Positions 1 to 7,258 of a DNA stretch of 64,000 bases are shown piece after piece. The DNA is taken from positions 1 to 64,000 of the forward strand of contig NZ_JABEQF010000017.1 of assembly GCF_014174355.1 (NCBI RefSeq), given 5' to 3'. The stretch is from Gluconacetobacter azotocaptans (GTDB lineage Bacteria; Pseudomonadota; Alphaproteobacteria; Acetobacterales; Acetobacteraceae). Both the position numbers and the translations under genes were made by a program. The stretch's first letter is position 1. Every line of letters starts with the position of its first letter. Below the pieces are notes generated by a model that saw nothing but the letters and a program-made list of their open reading frames with translations, did not search any database and was not told where the DNA came from.

Positions 1-2
1 CC

Positions 3-608
3 GCATGGCAGGCGCGGGGCGGCGGCGCCCCGGCCGTGCGCTGCGGGGCGCTGGCGCTGGTCGCCCTGGGCGATCCGCGTGACGCGGCGGCCCAACTGGA
101 CGGCCTGGCGCACGCCCCCGGCGACCTCGCGACGCGCGCCGACATCGCGGGCGAGGCGGCGCGCGCCTGGCAGGAGGACGGCGACCCCGGGCGGGCGTTC
201 GACAGCGCCGGCTACGGCCTGGCCCTGCGCCCCGGCGATCCGGGCCTGCGGATCGTGCGGGCACGGGCAGGGGTGGAAAGCGGCCATGCCGCGCAGGCGG
301 TCGCCGATCTGTCGCCGCTGCCGGCCGCGCCCGATGCGCTGACCCAGGCCCTGGTGATCCGGGCGTCGGCCTACCGGCGGCTGGGGCGCATCGACCTGGC
401 CCGGGTGGATATCGACGCGGCCATGGACCGCGCGCCGCAGGACGTCGCGGCTCTGCTGGAACGGGGCATCGTGCGGCAGCGGCAGGGCGACCTGACGGGC
501 GCGCGCGGCGATTGGGAGCAGGTAATGGATCTGGCCCCGGATTCCCGGCAGGCCGACATGGCGCGGCAGGACCTGGCGGTGCTGGAAGCCGATCCCGACG
601 CGCCGTGA
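3..608 (+). CDS. Tetratricopeptide-repeat protein, 3' part
   Basis: The frame is open from the first bases of the window, so this is the C-terminal part of a longer protein; a GTG at 36 exists but reading continues upstream of it. The visible part (about 200 residues) consists of Ala/Leu/Arg-rich helical repeats with TPR character, for example the units around RAFDSAGYGLALRPGDP and RVDIDAAMDRAPQDVAALLERG, each followed by a helix-turn containing Pro and Asp. TPR proteins act as protein-protein interaction scaffolds. No catalytic domain is seen, and no partner can be named because the upstream context is missing. Confidence 0.75.
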   Translation, partial: AWQARGGGAPAVRCGALALVALGDPRDAAAQLDGLAHAPGDLATRADIAGEAARAWQEDGDPGRAFDSAGYGLALRPGDPGLRIVRARAGVESGHAAQAVADLSPLPAAPDALTQALVIRASAYRRLGRIDLARVDIDAAMDRAPQDVAALLERGIVRQRQGDLTGARGDWEQVMDLAPDSRQADMARQDLAVLEADPDAP

Positions 609-937
609 TGCATTCCAGGCATGTCCTGGGCGCGGGGGTCACGTTCGCGTCATATGTGACCGTGTAACATGGACATGGTCCCGGCATGTGCTACAGATCA
701 TGTCATGGGGTGGAGCACCACCTCCAAGAAGATAGAAGAACAAGAAGAAACAAGAAGAAACGGAAACCTCCATGAAGATGGGCGGCGCGTCTGCTGTCTC
801 CATTTTTCTCCGGCGTTGCTCCTGATCGCGTCGCGTCAGCGCTCCCTTCCGGGGGCGACGCCGGTTTATCCAGGTTTCCGTTCCGTCACGCGGCCCCTGC
901 TGTTTCCTTACAGGGTGTTCTGGATTAACGAGGACGC
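609..937. other. 329-base gap with a purine-rich repeat tract
   Basis: No convincing gene is present. Bases 707-713 and 718-724 can pair as a 7-bp hairpin with one G-U pair. They are followed by an A/G-rich tract at about 725-768 that holds two identical tandem copies of CAAGAAGAAA (741-760), unusual for such a G+C-rich sequence. A 17-codon frame at 772-825 begins just after the tract but has no clear ribosome binding site. The gap probably contains the promoter and leader of the glycosyltransferase gene at 938; no promoter can be assigned with confidence. Confidence 0.4.
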
Positions 938-1840
938 ATGACGCGCATTCTCGTGATCAAGCTGGGTGCGCTGGGCGACCTGGTCCAGGCCTTCGCCCCG
1001 TTCGCCGCAATCCGCGCCCATCACCCCACCGCCGACATAACGCTGCTGACGACCGCGCCGTTCGCCGGCCTGATGCGTGCCGCGCCGTGGTTCGACCACG
1101 TGGTGGTGGATGCGCGGCCGCCCTGGTGGGACCTGCGGGCGCTGGCGGCATTGCGCCGGGTGCTGTCGGGCCATGACATGGTCTACGACCTGCAGACCTC
1201 CGGCCGGTCGTCGCGCTATTTCCGCCTGGCGGGGCGCCCCCCCTGGTCGGGCATCGCGGCGGGCGCGTCCCGGCCGCACGACAATCCGCAGCGCAACCAC
1301 ATGCACACCCGCGCGCGCCAGCGCGACCAGTTGCGCCGTGCCGGCATCGCCGACGTTCCGGACCCCGACCTGTCGTGGCTGGCGGCGGGCGGGCCCGTGC
1401 TGCCCGATCCCTATGCCCTGCTGGTGCCGGGGGCCGCGCCCCATCGCCCGGCCAAGCGCTGGCCCGCCGAACGGTTCGCGGCGCTGGCCTGCCGCCTGCG
1501 CGATGCGGGCGTGACGCCGGTGGTGGTCGGCACCGAGGCTGAAGCCCCGCTGGCGGCCGTGATTCTGGCCGCCTGTCCCCAGGCCCGCGACCTGACGGGG
1601 CAGACCGGCCTGGCCGAACTGGCGGGCCTGGCCGCGCGGGCGCGGCTGGCGGTGGGCAACGACACCGGGCCGATGCACATGGCCGCCGCCATGGGCTGCC
1701 CGGCGACGGTCCTGTTTTCGCGCGACAGCGACCCCGCCCTGACTGCCCCGCTGGGCCGTGCGCCGGGGCAGGTGCAGGTCATCCGCGTGGACGATCTGGC
1801 GTCGCTGAGCGTCGAGAGGGTTGCGGCGTCGCTCGGCTGA
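938..1840 (+). CDS. Glycosyltransferase family 9 (heptosyltransferase-like)
   Basis: This 300-residue protein resembles ADP-heptose:LPS heptosyltransferases, which add heptose to the lipopolysaccharide inner core at the cytoplasmic face of the inner membrane. Visible signatures are the N-terminal start [19 protein letters not shown] (Rossmann-like acceptor domain), the sugar-nucleotide segment [20 protein letters not shown] near the middle, and the family 9 motif [15 protein letters not shown] near residue 245. The ATG at 938 follows a GAGG sequence. The protein is somewhat short for WaaF or WaaC (about 340 residues), so the exact sugar and acceptor cannot be assigned. It lies about 60 nt upstream of thrS on the same strand. 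Confidence 0.8.
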   Translation: MTRILVIKLGALGDLVQAFAPFAAIRAHHPTADITLLTTAPFAGLMRAAPWFDHVVVDARPPWWDLRALAALRRVLSGHDMVYDLQTSGRSSRYFRLAGRPPWSGIAAGASRPHDNPQRNHMHTRARQRDQLRRAGIADVPDPDLSWLAAGGPVLPDPYALLVPGAAPHRPAKRWPAERFAALACRLRDAGVTPVVVGTEAEAPLAAVILAACPQARDLTGQTGLAELAGLAARARLAVGNDTGPMHMAAAMGCPATVLFSRDSDPALTAPLGRAPGQVQVIRVDDLASLSVERVAASLG

Positions 1841-1899
1841 GGCCATTACAGCGACGTTTCCCTGTTTTTCCCGCCTGTTTTTTGCCGGAGCATCCATCC

Positions 1900-3831
1900 A
1901 TGCCTGCCATCACCCTGCCTGACGGATCCGTTCGCCGCTTTGACGGTCCGGTGACGGGCACTACGGTGGCGGAGGCCATCGGCCCCGGACTGGCCCGCGC
2001 CGCCCTGGCCATGGAAATCGACGGGCGCCTGGTCGATCTGTCGCGCGAGATTTCGGACGATGCGTCGGTGCGCTTCGTCACCCGCAAGGACGAAGCGGCG
2101 CTGGAGATGATCCGCCACGACGCCGCCCATGTGCTGGCCGAGGCGGTGCAGTCGCTGTGGCCCGGCACGCAGGTGACGATCGGCCCGTCGATCGAAAACG
2201 GCTTCTATTACGATTTCTACCGCAACGAGCCCTTCACGCCCGAGGATTTCCCGGCGATCGAAGCCCGCATGCGCGAGATCGTGGCCGCGAACGCCGCCTT
2301 CGCGCGCGAAGTGTGGCCGCGCGACGCGGCGATCCGCTTCTTCGAGGACCGGGGCGAGCGCTTCAAGGCCGAGCTGATCCGCGACCTGCCGGAGGACGAG
2401 CAGATCTCGATCTACCGCCAGGGCGAATGGCTGGATCTGTGCCGGGGGCCGCATCTGCGCGGGACGGCCGACGTGGGCAATGCCTTCAAGCTGATGAAGG
2501 TGGCCGGGGCGTACTGGCGCGGCGACCACCGCAACCCCATGCTGACGCGCATCTACGGCACCGCCTGGCGCGACCAGAAGGAGCTGGACGCCCACCTGCA
2601 CCAGCTGGAGGAAGCCGAGCGCCGCGACCACCGCCGCATCGGGCGCGAGATGGACCTGTTCCATATCCAGGAGGAGGCCGTGGGGTCGATCTTCTGGCAC
2701 GCCAAGGGCTGGCGCCTTTATACGGTGTTGCAGGACTACATGCGCCGGGCGCAGACGCGCGGCGGGTACCAGGAGGTCCGCACCCCCCAGCTGGTCGATC
2801 GCGCGCTGTGGGAGGCTTCGGGCCACTGGGACAAATATCGCGAGCACATGTTCGTCGCGACCGTCGAGGACGAGGACAAGACCCTCGCGCTCAAGCCGAT
2901 GAACTGCCCGTGCCATGTGCAGATCTTCCGCCATGGCCTGCGTTCGTATCGCGAACTGCCGCTGCGGATGGCGGAATTCGGCGCCTGCCATCGCTATGAG
3001 CCGTCGGGCGCGCTGCACGGGATCATGCGCGTGCGCTCGTTCACCCAGGACGACGCGCACATCTTCTGCGCCGAGGAGCAGATCGCCGCTGAAACCGCGC
3101 GATTCGTGCGCATGCTGGCCGATGTCTACGCCGACCTGGGATTCGAGAGCTTCCGGGTGAAGTTCGCCGACCGGCCCGAGCAGCGCGCCGGCACCGATGA
3201 GACCTGGGACCGGGCCGAGGGCGCGCTGATCGAGGCCTGCCGCCTGGCGGGGGTTTCGTATGAGCATAACCCCGGCGAGGGCGCGTTCTACGGGCCGAAG
3301 CTGGAATTCGTGCTGCGCGACGCCATCGGCCGCGACTGGCAGTGCGGCACGCTGCAGGTCGATTACGTGCTGCCGGAACGGCTGGATGCGTCCTTTATCG
3401 GCGAGGACAGCGCCCGGCACCGCCCGGTGATGCTGCATCGCGCGATCCTGGGGTCGTTCGAGCGGTTCCTGGGCATCCTGATCGAACAGCATGCCGGGCG
3501 TTTCCCGCTGTGGCTGGCGCCGGTGCAGGCGGTGGTGGCGTCGATCGTCACCGACGCCGCCCCCTATGCCCAGCAGGTGGCCGACACGTTGCAGGCGGCG
3601 GGGCTGGTGGTCGAGACCGACATCCGCAACGAGAAGATCAACGCCAAGATCCGCGAACACAGCCTGGCGCGGGTGCCGGTGATCCTGGTCGTCGGCCGCA
3701 AGGAAGCCGAGGAGGGCACCGTCGCCATCCGCCGCCTGGGCGGCGCGGCGCAGGAAGTCGTGGCGCTGGACGACGCGGCGCGGACGCTGGCCGACGAGGC
3801 CCTGCCGCCCGACCTGCGCCGTACGCGCTGA
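1900..3831 (+). CDS. thrS: Threonine--tRNA ligase
   Basis: Cytoplasmic class II aminoacyl-tRNA synthetase that charges tRNA-Thr. The 643-residue protein has the expected order: an N-terminal TGS domain ([17 protein letters not shown]), the editing domain with [12 protein letters not shown] (HxxxH zinc site of the proofreading centre), the catalytic core with [10 protein letters not shown] around residue 335, and a C-terminal anticodon-binding domain from about residue 535. The ATG at 1900 is preceded by GGAG at 1887-1890; a TTG at 1882 would add six residues but is less well placed. infC follows after a structured 195-nt leader. Confidence 0.97.
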   Translation: MPAITLPDGSVRRFDGPVTGTTVAEAIGPGLARAALAMEIDGRLVDLSREISDDASVRFVTRKDEAALEMIRHDAAHVLAEAVQSLWPGTQVTIGPSIENGFYYDFYRNEPFTPEDFPAIEARMREIVAANAAFAREVWPRDAAIRFFEDRGERFKAELIRDLPEDEQISIYRQGEWLDLCRGPHLRGTADVGNAFKLMKVAGAYWRGDHRNPMLTRIYGTAWRDQKELDAHLHQLEEAERRDHRRIGREMDLFHIQEEAVGSIFWHAKGWRLYTVLQDYMRRAQTRGGYQEVRTPQLVDRALWEASGHWDKYREHMFVATVEDEDKTLALKPMNCPCHVQIFRHGLRSYRELPLRMAEFGACHRYEPSGALHGIMRVRSFTQDDAHIFCAEEQIAAETARFVRMLADVYADLGFESFRVKFADRPEQRAGTDETWDRAEGALIEACRLAGVSYEHNPGEGAFYGPKLEFVLRDAIGRDWQCGTLQVDYVLPERLDASFIGEDSARHRPVMLHRAILGSFERFLGILIEQHAGRFPLWLAPVQAVVASIVTDAAPYAQQVADTLQAAGLVVETDIRNEKINAKIREHSLARVPVILVVGRKEAEEGTVAIRRLGGAAQEVVALDDAARTLADEALPPDLRRTR

Positions 3832-4026
3832 CCTTTTTAGGCCGCATCTGCTTGCGGCGCATGGCTGGCTTCGTCCTCCATGCGCCGAGAATGCTTGATC
3901 TAAGTGGCCAGAGTGCGCCACATAGCGGCCTAACCGGAGGACTCGCAGCCGCCCCGATCGCCTGGCACCTGGGTGCAGGTCCAGGGCGGCGTGTCCTCCG
4001 TACCGAAATGAAGACAGGAGCCGACC
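3832..4026 (+). promoter_or_regulatory. Structured leader upstream of infC
   Basis: The thrS-infC gap can fold into an ordered set of stems. A 9-bp long-range pair (3837-3845 TTAGGCCGC with 3925-3933 GCGGCCTAA) encloses a perfect 10-bp hairpin (3855-3864 with 3878-3887) and a 5-bp hairpin (3904-3908 with 3917-3921). A fourth hairpin of 10 bp with one bulged C (3961-3971 with 3976-3985, tetraloop GGTG) lies just before the infC ribosome binding site at 4016-4020. No T-run follows any stem, so a simple intrinsic terminator is unlikely. Regulation of infC translation or readthrough from thrS is an inference. Confidence 0.5.
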
Positions 4027-4563
4027 ATAGCCAGACCTCCGATGCCCACTCCGCCTAACCGCGAGGGCCCACGCGTCAACGAGGAAATCCGCGTCCCGCA
4101 GGTGCGTCTGATCGACGCGGACGGCGAGATGCTGGGTGTCATGCCCACGCGCGACGCGCTGATGCGTGCCTATGCCGTGGGTCTCGACCTGCTGGAAATC
4201 AGTCCGAACGCCGAGCCGCCGGTCGCCAAGATCCTGGATTACGGCAAGTTCAAGTACGAGCAGCAGAAGAAGCGCAACGAGGCCCGTAAGAAGCAGAAGG
4301 TCATCGAGATCAAGGAGGTGAAGGTTCGCCCCAACATCGATGAAAACGACTATCAGGTGAAGATGCGCGCCATGAAGTCGTTCATCGGCGAAGGCGACAA
4401 GGTCAAGGTGACCCTGCGCTTCCGTGGGCGCGAAATGGCGCATCAGGATCTGGGCATCAAGGTGCTGGAGCGGATTCGTTCGGAGATGGACGAACAGGCG
4501 AAGGTCGAGCAGATGCCCAAGCTGGAAAACCGCCAGATGATCATGGTTCTGTCGCCCCGCTGA
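4027..4563 (+). CDS. infC: Translation initiation factor IF-3, ATA start
   Basis: IF-3 binds the 30S subunit, keeps it apart from 50S and checks the start codon-anticodon match. The product has the N-terminal domain ([18 protein letters not shown]), the Lys/Arg-rich linker ([15 protein letters not shown]) and the C-terminal domain ending in MIMVLSPR. The first ATG is at 4042, but it lacks a nearby Shine-Dalgarno sequence. An in-frame ATA at 4027 lies 6 nt after AGGAG (4016-4020), and an in-frame TGA at 4009 closes the frame upstream. I therefore place the start at the ATA, giving 178 residues. infC genes are known for rare start codons that IF-3 itself discriminates against (AUU in E. coli), which allows autoregulation. 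rpmI and rplT, the usual downstream partners, are absent. Confidence 0.9.
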   Translation: MARPPMPTPPNREGPRVNEEIRVPQVRLIDADGEMLGVMPTRDALMRAYAVGLDLLEISPNAEPPVAKILDYGKFKYEQQKKRNEARKKQKVIEIKEVKVRPNIDENDYQVKMRAMKSFIGEGDKVKVTLRFRGREMAHQDLGIKVLERIRSEMDEQAKVEQMPKLENRQMIMVLSPR

Positions 4564-4593
4564 ACCGGGACCCGGCGAATCGAAGACGAAAAA

Positions 4594-4622
4594 GGCCCGG
4601 ACAGCCCGTCCGGGCCTTTTTT
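4594..4622 (+). terminator. Rho-independent terminator after infC
   Basis: A perfect 9-bp stem (GGCCCGGAC, 4594-4602, with GTCCGGGCC, 4608-4616) with a 5-nt loop is followed directly by six T residues (4617-4622) and preceded by A residues. It lies 30 nt after the infC stop codon and ends the thrS-infC unit before the photolyase gene. Confidence 0.92.
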
Positions 4623-4648
4623 CGTTGAGGGTAGAGCAGGTTGCCACC

Positions 4649-6073
4649 ATGACGCGATCCAATCCCGTAATTGTCTGGTTTCGCGAGGATTTCCGGCTGG
4701 CCGACAATGCGGCCCTCTTGGCCGCCGTCGAAACCGGGCAGCCGGTTCTGTGCGTGTTCGTGCTGGATGCCGCCACGTTTCCCGGAGGGGCGGCGCGCTG
4801 GTGGCTGGACGGGGCGTTGCGCGCGCTGGACGCCGCCCTGCACGCGCATGGCGGTACGCTGCATGTGCTGCGCGGGGCAGCCGGCAGCCTGATTCCCGAA
4901 CTGGCACGGGACAGCGGGGCCGCCGCCGTCCATTGGAACCGCCGGTACGATCCGGTGGGGCGTGGGGTGGATACCGCGCTCAAGGCGGCGCTTCGGCAGA
5001 GTGACGTTGCGGCCCACAGTTTCGCGGGCGCGTTGCTGCATGAACCCTGGACGATCCGTACCCGTCAAGGTGCGCCGTTTCAGATGTTCACGCCCTTCTG
5101 GCGTGCGGCCTGTGCGTTCGGGGGGCCGCGACCGCCTCTGTCCGCACCGTCAGAACTGTCGTTCGCCCGGTTGCCCGAGACGCTCGAGGACAGCCGCGTG
5201 GCGCCGGCGGGCTTCGGGCTGTTGCCGGTGGCGCCGGACTGGGCTGCCGGCCTGCGCGAGGACTGGGAACCGGGCGAGACGGCGGCACACGCATGTCTGA
5301 CGCGATTCCTGGGGGATGGCCTGGCGGCGTATGGACGTGTGCGGGACATTCCGGCAGCGGAGGGGACCTCGCGCCTGTCGCCGTATCTGAGGTTCGGCCA
5401 TATCACGCCGGCCCAGGTCTGGCAGGCTGTTGCGCAGTCGGGGCAGGAGGGCACGAAGTTTCTGGCCGAAATGGGATGGCGCGAATTCGCCTGGTCCCTG
5501 CTGTTCCAGCACGAGGATCTGGCGCGGCGGAATCTGCGTGGCACATTCGATGCATTGCCCTGGCGGACGGACCCGGAGGGGTTGCGGGCATGGCAGACGG
5601 GACGGACGGGATATCCGCTGGTGGACGCCGGCATGCGGCAGCTCTGGCGGACCGGGTGGATGCACAATCGGGTCAGGATGGTGGTGGCGTCGTTTCTCGT
5701 GAAACATCTGCTGATCGACTGGCGGCAGGGCGAGGCATGGTTTGCCGACACGCTTGTGGATCATGATCCGGCGAGCAATCCGATGAACTGGCAATGGAGC
5801 GCGGGCACCGGGGTGGATGCGGCCCCGTTCTTCCGGATCATGAGCCCGGTTCTGCAATCGGAGAAATTCGATCCGGCGGGCGACTATATCCGTCGTTGGG
5901 TGCCGGAACTGGCGGATGTGCCGGCGCGCCTGATCCACGCCCCGTGGGTGGCCGATGCCGGGGTACTGGGGACGTGCGGCGTGGTCCTGGGGCGGGATTA
6001 TCCGCTGCCGATCGAGGATCACCGGCAGGCGCGGGCACGGGCGCTGGCCGCGTGGACGGCCCTCCGGAACTGA
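4649..6073 (+). CDS. phrB: Deoxyribodipyrimidine photolyase
   Basis: Light-driven flavoenzyme that splits cyclobutane pyrimidine dimers in DNA. The 474-residue protein has the N-terminal antenna domain (VIVWFREDFRLADNAALL) and the C-terminal FAD domain with class I signatures: GWREFAWSLLFQHED, the segment WRTGWMHNRVRMVVASFLVK and the strongly conserved DHDPASNPMNWQWSAG near residues 378-393. Length is typical (450-480). The ATG at 4649 fits the family N-terminus; an in-frame TTG at 4625 lies inside the terminator region and is unlikely. The gene stands alone behind the infC terminator. Confidence 0.95.
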   Translation: MTRSNPVIVWFREDFRLADNAALLAAVETGQPVLCVFVLDAATFPGGAARWWLDGALRALDAALHAHGGTLHVLRGAAGSLIPELARDSGAAAVHWNRRYDPVGRGVDTALKAALRQSDVAAHSFAGALLHEPWTIRTRQGAPFQMFTPFWRAACAFGGPRPPLSAPSELSFARLPETLEDSRVAPAGFGLLPVAPDWAAGLREDWEPGETAAHACLTRFLGDGLAAYGRVRDIPAAEGTSRLSPYLRFGHITPAQVWQAVAQSGQEGTKFLAEMGWREFAWSLLFQHEDLARRNLRGTFDALPWRTDPEGLRAWQTGRTGYPLVDAGMRQLWRTGWMHNRVRMVVASFLVKHLLIDWRQGEAWFADTLVDHDPASNPMNWQWSAGTGVDAAPFFRIMSPVLQSEKFDPAGDYIRRWVPELADVPARLIHAPWVADAGVLGTCGVVLGRDYPLPIEDHRQARARALAAWTALRN

Positions 6074-6109
6074 GGTCCCGGACCCCCGTCATGGACAACA
6101 GATCGGTGT

Positions 6110-6152
6110 CCAGAGGCCTGTGGCCTTTGGCGGGTTTCAGGGCAGCGCCCTG
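6110..6152. terminator. Two adjacent palindromes between convergent genes
   Basis: The photolyase gene and the SIMPL gene converge here. A 9-bp stem with one G-U pair (CCAGAGGCC 6110-6118 with GGCCTTTGG 6122-6130) is followed by a 6-bp stem (CAGGGC 6138-6143 with GCCCTG 6147-6152). There is no strong T-run. The sequence resembles palindromes found in other convergent gaps of this window (15688 and 39264), so it may be both a repeat and a bidirectional terminator. Confidence 0.5.
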
Positions 6153-6171
6153 AGGCCTGGCATACGAAGCC

Positions 6172-6894
6172 CTACGGCCGCAGTACGACCGTCGCGGTGG
6201 CCGATGCCGTCACGTCCTGTTCCTCGGGCGGGGCAGTGGGCGGCAGGGCGGCGCGGGCGGCCATCATCATCATGGGCATGGGGCGCGGCATGCCCCGGTC
6301 TTCCAGCGTTACCGACCGGATCGTGCCGACTGTCAGCCCCAGTGTCGTCGCGGCCGAGGCGGCGCGCTGGCGCACGGCCTTCAGCGCCTCGGCCTCGGCC
6401 TGCTGGACCAGGGCGGTGCGCCGGTCGGGCGACAGGGACCAGTCCAGCCCCGACAGGGCCAGGCCGCGCGCCTGCAACCGCCCGACCAGATCCAGCAGCT
6501 TCGCCCCGTCGCCGCCGGTCAGGCGCAGGGATTGCCGTGCCGTCCATTGCGGCGGCCGGGGCGTGTCGTCGCGCTGCACGGAATAGCTGTCGGTGACGAC
6601 GACCAGCCCCCCGGCCGCTCCGGCGGCGTCGGTGGCCTGGCGGATCAGTGCGTTGACCCGCGCCTGAGCGGTCGAGACGGCGGGCGCCGTGGCTTCGGCG
6701 AACAGGGTGGCGGTCAGCCGGTCGGGCGGGGCATGAACCGTGCCGGTCGCCGACAGCGTCAATTCGGTCGCGGATGCGGGGGCGGGCACGGCCTGTGCCC
6801 GAGCCGGGCCGGTCACGGCGCAGGACGCGGCCGTCAGGATGGCCAGCGCGGGGACGGCTATGGTGCGGGGAGGCGTGGGCAGCGGTCGCATCAT
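6172..6894 (-). CDS. SIMPL domain (DUF541) periplasmic protein
   Basis: The 240-residue product starts with a signal peptide (hydrophobic segment to about residue 33, ending PARAQA) followed by a SIMPL/DUF541 domain, recognisable from ELTLSATGTVHAPPDRLTATL, the pattern NALIRQATDAAGAAG and the C-terminal ASATATVVLRP strand. Proteins of this family are exported and of poorly defined function, often linked to envelope or oxidative stress. A Met-rich run (PRPMPMMMMAAR, near residue 208) is unusual and could be a metal-binding or oxidation-sensitive patch. The ATG at 6894 overlaps the stop of the upstream gene by ATGA, implying translational coupling to the two-component system genes. Confidence 0.8.
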   Translation of the reverse strand: MMRPLPTPPRTIAVPALAILTAASCAVTGPARAQAVPAPASATELTLSATGTVHAPPDRLTATLFAEATAPAVSTAQARVNALIRQATDAAGAAGGLVVVTDSYSVQRDDTPRPPQWTARQSLRLTGGDGAKLLDLVGRLQARGLALSGLDWSLSPDRRTALVQQAEAEALKAVRQRAASAATTLGLTVGTIRSVTLEDRGMPRPMPMMMMAARAALPPTAPPEEQDVTASATATVVLRP

Positions 6895-7238
6895 GAATGG
6901 GTGTCTTCCTTCAGGGCCACCAGGGCGCGGCGCAGTTGCACGATGCCGGACCGGACCTTGCCTTCGGCGCACAGATGGGCGCCCTGGAAACGCAGGTCGC
7001 GAACCTCGCGCGGGGGCGGGCCGTAGGCGTCGATGATGGTGATCAGCCGGTCGCAGAAGGCGCGGCTGTCGCTGGTGATGATGACCGGATGCCCCGCATC
7101 GTCGCCGGCCTGGGCGTGTTCCCCGGATTCGGCGGGCTGAAAATCGTCGGGAGGAGGGGCGAAACCGCAGAGGCAAAGGCTCATGACCACCAGGGCTGGG
7201 GCCATCGCGGCCGGGACCGCAAGGGGCTGCATGTTCAT
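6891..7238 (-). CDS. Small exported protein of unknown function
   Basis: I do not recognise this 115-residue protein. From the ATG at 7238 it has a hydrophobic N-terminus (MNMQPLAVPAAMAPALVVMSLCLCGFAPP) typical of a signal peptide, possibly a lipoprotein signal. The mature part has two cysteines (in RAFCDRLI and AHLCAEGK) that could form a disulfide, and it ends in a helix rich in Arg and Leu. An alternative ATG at 7262 would overlap the kinase gene. It lies between the sensor kinase and the SIMPL gene and is coupled to the latter by a 4-base overlap, so it may modulate the signal that the kinase senses in the periplasm. Confidence 0.65.
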   Translation of the reverse strand: MNMQPLAVPAAMAPALVVMSLCLCGFAPPPDDFQPAESGEHAQAGDDAGHPVIITSDSRAFCDRLITIIDAYGPPPREVRDLRFQGAHLCAEGKVRSGIVQLRRALVALKEDTHS

Positions 7239-7258
7239 GAAGGAAACCCTAGGGCAGG

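Noticed and set aside
772-825. 17-codon frame as a possible leader peptide before the glycosyltransferase gene
   Set aside because: No clear ribosome binding site, no regulatory codon run, and no attenuator structure after it.
669-941. 90-codon frame in the gap before the glycosyltransferase gene
   Set aside because: It spans the repeat tract, has no recognisable domain and overlaps the next start codon; composition does not look coding.
1846-4983. A 1045-codon open frame antisense to thrS-infC
   Set aside because: Composition is Arg/His/Gln/Gly-rich with no domain motif; it mirrors the codon bias of the real genes on the other strand and crosses several of them.
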